Shown here one piece after another: positions 5,749-6,515 of a DNA stretch of 6,515 bases. Source of the DNA: Actinomycetes bacterium (GTDB lineage Bacteria > Actinomycetota > Acidimicrobiia > Acidimicrobiales > UBA8190); the NCBI GenBank assembly GCA_021798135.1, contig JAJZYI010000194.1, positions 1 to 6,515 on the forward strand. The letters are read 5' to 3'. The notes beneath the pieces were generated by a model. It searched no databases and was not told where the DNA came from. It saw nothing but the letters and a program-made list of their open reading frames with translations. Both the position numbers and the translations under genes were made by a program. How positions within the stretch are numbered: the stretch's first letter is position 1; every line of letters starts with the position of its first letter.

Positions 5749-6184
5749 GCGGGCCCAGCGTGGTACGTGCCGTCCCGACCCGGGCAGCCGCGTCTCGTGC
5801 GACCCCCAGCGCTCCCCGCCCGGCGACCGAAGTGACGAGCGGCGCCGGCGCCGCCGGCCTCGCCAGGTCCGGCCCGTCGATCCCCAGCGCGCGGCCCCGG
5901 CTTCCCCCCGTCGAGACCAGCGTCGGGCGGCGCGCCGGCGGCGCCAGCGTGACCGCCGTGCCGGCTTCAGCGCCGAGCGGCCGGCCGCCGGCCAGCGGGA
6001 GCCCAGGCCGCCCTGCCAGGCGGAGCGCCGTCGCAGACGCAGGCCCCGCCGACGGTCCAGGCGCCGGGCCTGGCGCCTGGAGATCGAGCGCGGCGCGGCG
6101 GCCACGCGCGGCCCCCCGCTCACGGCGTCGACCCCCCGGTCGCGGCGTCGGCCCTCCGGGGGCCGGCACGGCGGCGGCCCCCGC
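5749..6184. other. Ambiguous stretch upstream of the EEP gene
   Basis: This is either the 5' part of the EEP gene or non-coding spacer. In the EEP frame it stays open and encodes Arg-rich low-complexity sequence with no recognised domain. The other - strand frame with about equal third-position GC, and the + strand frame open from GTG 5832 to the right edge, give Ala/Gly/Pro/Arg-rich sequence, also without motifs. The last 20 or so codons before GTG 5748 look coding in the EEP frame. The far part holds 20-bp degenerate repeats and a hairpin. Confidence 0.45.
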
Positions 6185-6202
6185 TCACGGTGTCGGCCCC
6201 CC
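6113..6202. repeat. Degenerate 20-25 bp repeat, three copies
   Basis: Bases 6113-6137 and 6178-6202 share a 25-bp unit with two mismatches: CCCCCGCTCACGG, then C or T, GTCG, A or G, CCCCCC. A weaker copy at 6138-6157 matches the core of the first copy at 16 of 20 positions and lies directly beside it. The second full copy contains the TGA stop of the right-edge gene. The first contains the candidate EEP start GTG 6123, so a duplication may have shaped this gene junction. Confidence 0.75.
6149..6165 (-). terminator. Possible hairpin terminator downstream of the right-edge gene
   Basis: CGGCCC (6149-6154) pairs with GGGCCG (6160-6165) around the 5-nt loop TCCGG. Read on the - strand it begins 20 bases after the TGA at 6187-6185. 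There is no T tract. A second C-run/G-run hairpin (6197-6202 with 6206-6211) lies just inside the gene's end. Confidence 0.25.
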
Positions 6203-6515
6203 CGTGGGGGGAGCGACGGTGGCGGCCCCAGCCCTGCGCCCGGTGGCATCGCCGCCAGCCATTGCCACCTCGTCCCGGGTGCCGGGTCCGGCCGGGCGAT
6301 CGCGGTCGAGGCTGCCGGGTCCGGCCGGGCGATCGCGGTGGCGGGCAAGGCGACGACCTTGCAGGACGGCGTGGCGAGCGCCGTCGGCGACGGAGCCGCG
6401 GTGGTGCGTCTGGTCGACGTCGCTCAGGCCGATGTTCTCCGACGCGCTCATCATGTGCTGCCTGACGTCCAGGAAGGCCGCCGCCACCGACCGAGGAGGC
6501 GTCCCGGGGCGATGC
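6185..6515 (-). CDS. Unidentified protein, C-terminal part (truncated by right window edge)
   Basis: I do not recognise this protein. The - strand frame enters from the right edge and ends at TGA 6187-6185. From about 6487 to 6362 it reads like true coding sequence for this genome: nearly every third base is G or C, while second positions are mostly A/T. The start of this part is VAAAFLDVRQHMMSASENIG, followed by LSDVDQTHHRGSVADGARHA. After that comes an Arg/Pro/Gly-rich tail of about 55 residues containing the 11-residue repeat DRPAGPGSLDR / DRPAGPGTRDE. GTG 6487 and the ATGs at 6454 and 6451 could be starts, but none has a clear ribosome site, so the N-terminus may lie beyond the window. 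The gene reads in the same direction as the EEP gene. Confidence 0.5.
   Translation of the reverse strand, partial: HRPGTPPRSVAAAFLDVRQHMMSASENIGLSDVDQTHHRGSVADGARHAVLQGRRLARHRDRPAGPGSLDRDRPAGPGTRDEVAMAGGDATGRRAGAATVAPPTGGPTP
6280..6339. repeat. Two-copy direct repeat, 27 bp identical, period 33, in frame
   Basis: Bases 6280-6306 and 6313-6339 are identical over 27 bp. Each copy reads TGCCGGGTCCGGCC and then GGGCGATCGCGGT. The period of 33 equals 11 codons. On the - strand, in the frame of the right-edge gene, it encodes the DRPAGPG tail repeat, so copy-number change would preserve that frame. Confidence 0.9.

Noticed and set aside
4565..6169. 534-codon - strand frame parallel to the EEP gene
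   Set aside because: Over 4786-5748 the other frame carries every EEP active-site motif. Upstream of 5830 this frame has comparable third-position GC but no domain, so it is not called; it is noted as an ambiguity.
5832..6515. + strand frame open from GTG 5832 to the right edge
   Set aside because: It is Ala/Gly/Pro/Arg low-complexity. Over 6362-6487 its codon-position composition fits the - strand reading better.

Overview
The window is very GC-rich bacterial DNA, with G or C at almost every third codon position, GTG starts and densely packed genes. This fits a high-GC actinobacterium. The CysN-CysC fusion and the mycobacterial-type CysQ agree with Actinomycetota; a closer placement, for example Acidimicrobiia, would be a guess.

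Layout, left to right. (1) Bases 2-259 are the C-terminal end of an acyl-CoA dehydrogenase on the + strand, cut by the left edge. (2) Bases 260-862 are a 603-bp spacer with no convincing gene and two families of short tandem repeats. (3) Bases 863-3756 hold cysD (GTG 863) and a cysN-cysC fusion (ATG 1759). Their stop and start overlap as TGATG, and a strong Shine-Dalgarno lies inside the end of cysD. (4) Ninety bases further on, after a 16-bp tandem repeat that forms a GC hairpin, cysQ occupies 3847-4629. (5) A 156-bp convergent spacer holds another duplication and a hairpin. (6) On the - strand, 4786-5748 encodes the core of a membrane-anchored endonuclease/exonuclease/phosphatase (EEP) family protein. 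Its true start is uncertain, because a repeat-rich, Arg-codon-rich stretch lies upstream. (7) At the right edge, the - strand carries the C-terminal part of an unidentified gene (6185-6515), whose tail includes an 11-residue repeat.

The central trio forms one pathway. CysD and the CysN domain make adenosine 5'-phosphosulfate (APS) from ATP and sulfate, driven by GTP hydrolysis. The CysC domain phosphorylates APS to PAPS. CysQ removes the 3'-phosphate from PAP, the by-product of PAPS use. No PAPS/APS reductase, sulfite reductase, sulfate transporter or sulfotransferase is in the window, so the final use of PAPS (reduction or sulfation) cannot be read here.

I did not find a clearly new biological system. 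The most unusual signal is that every sizeable spacer, plus the C-terminal tail of the right-edge gene, carries its own unrelated, mostly two-copy short direct duplication.
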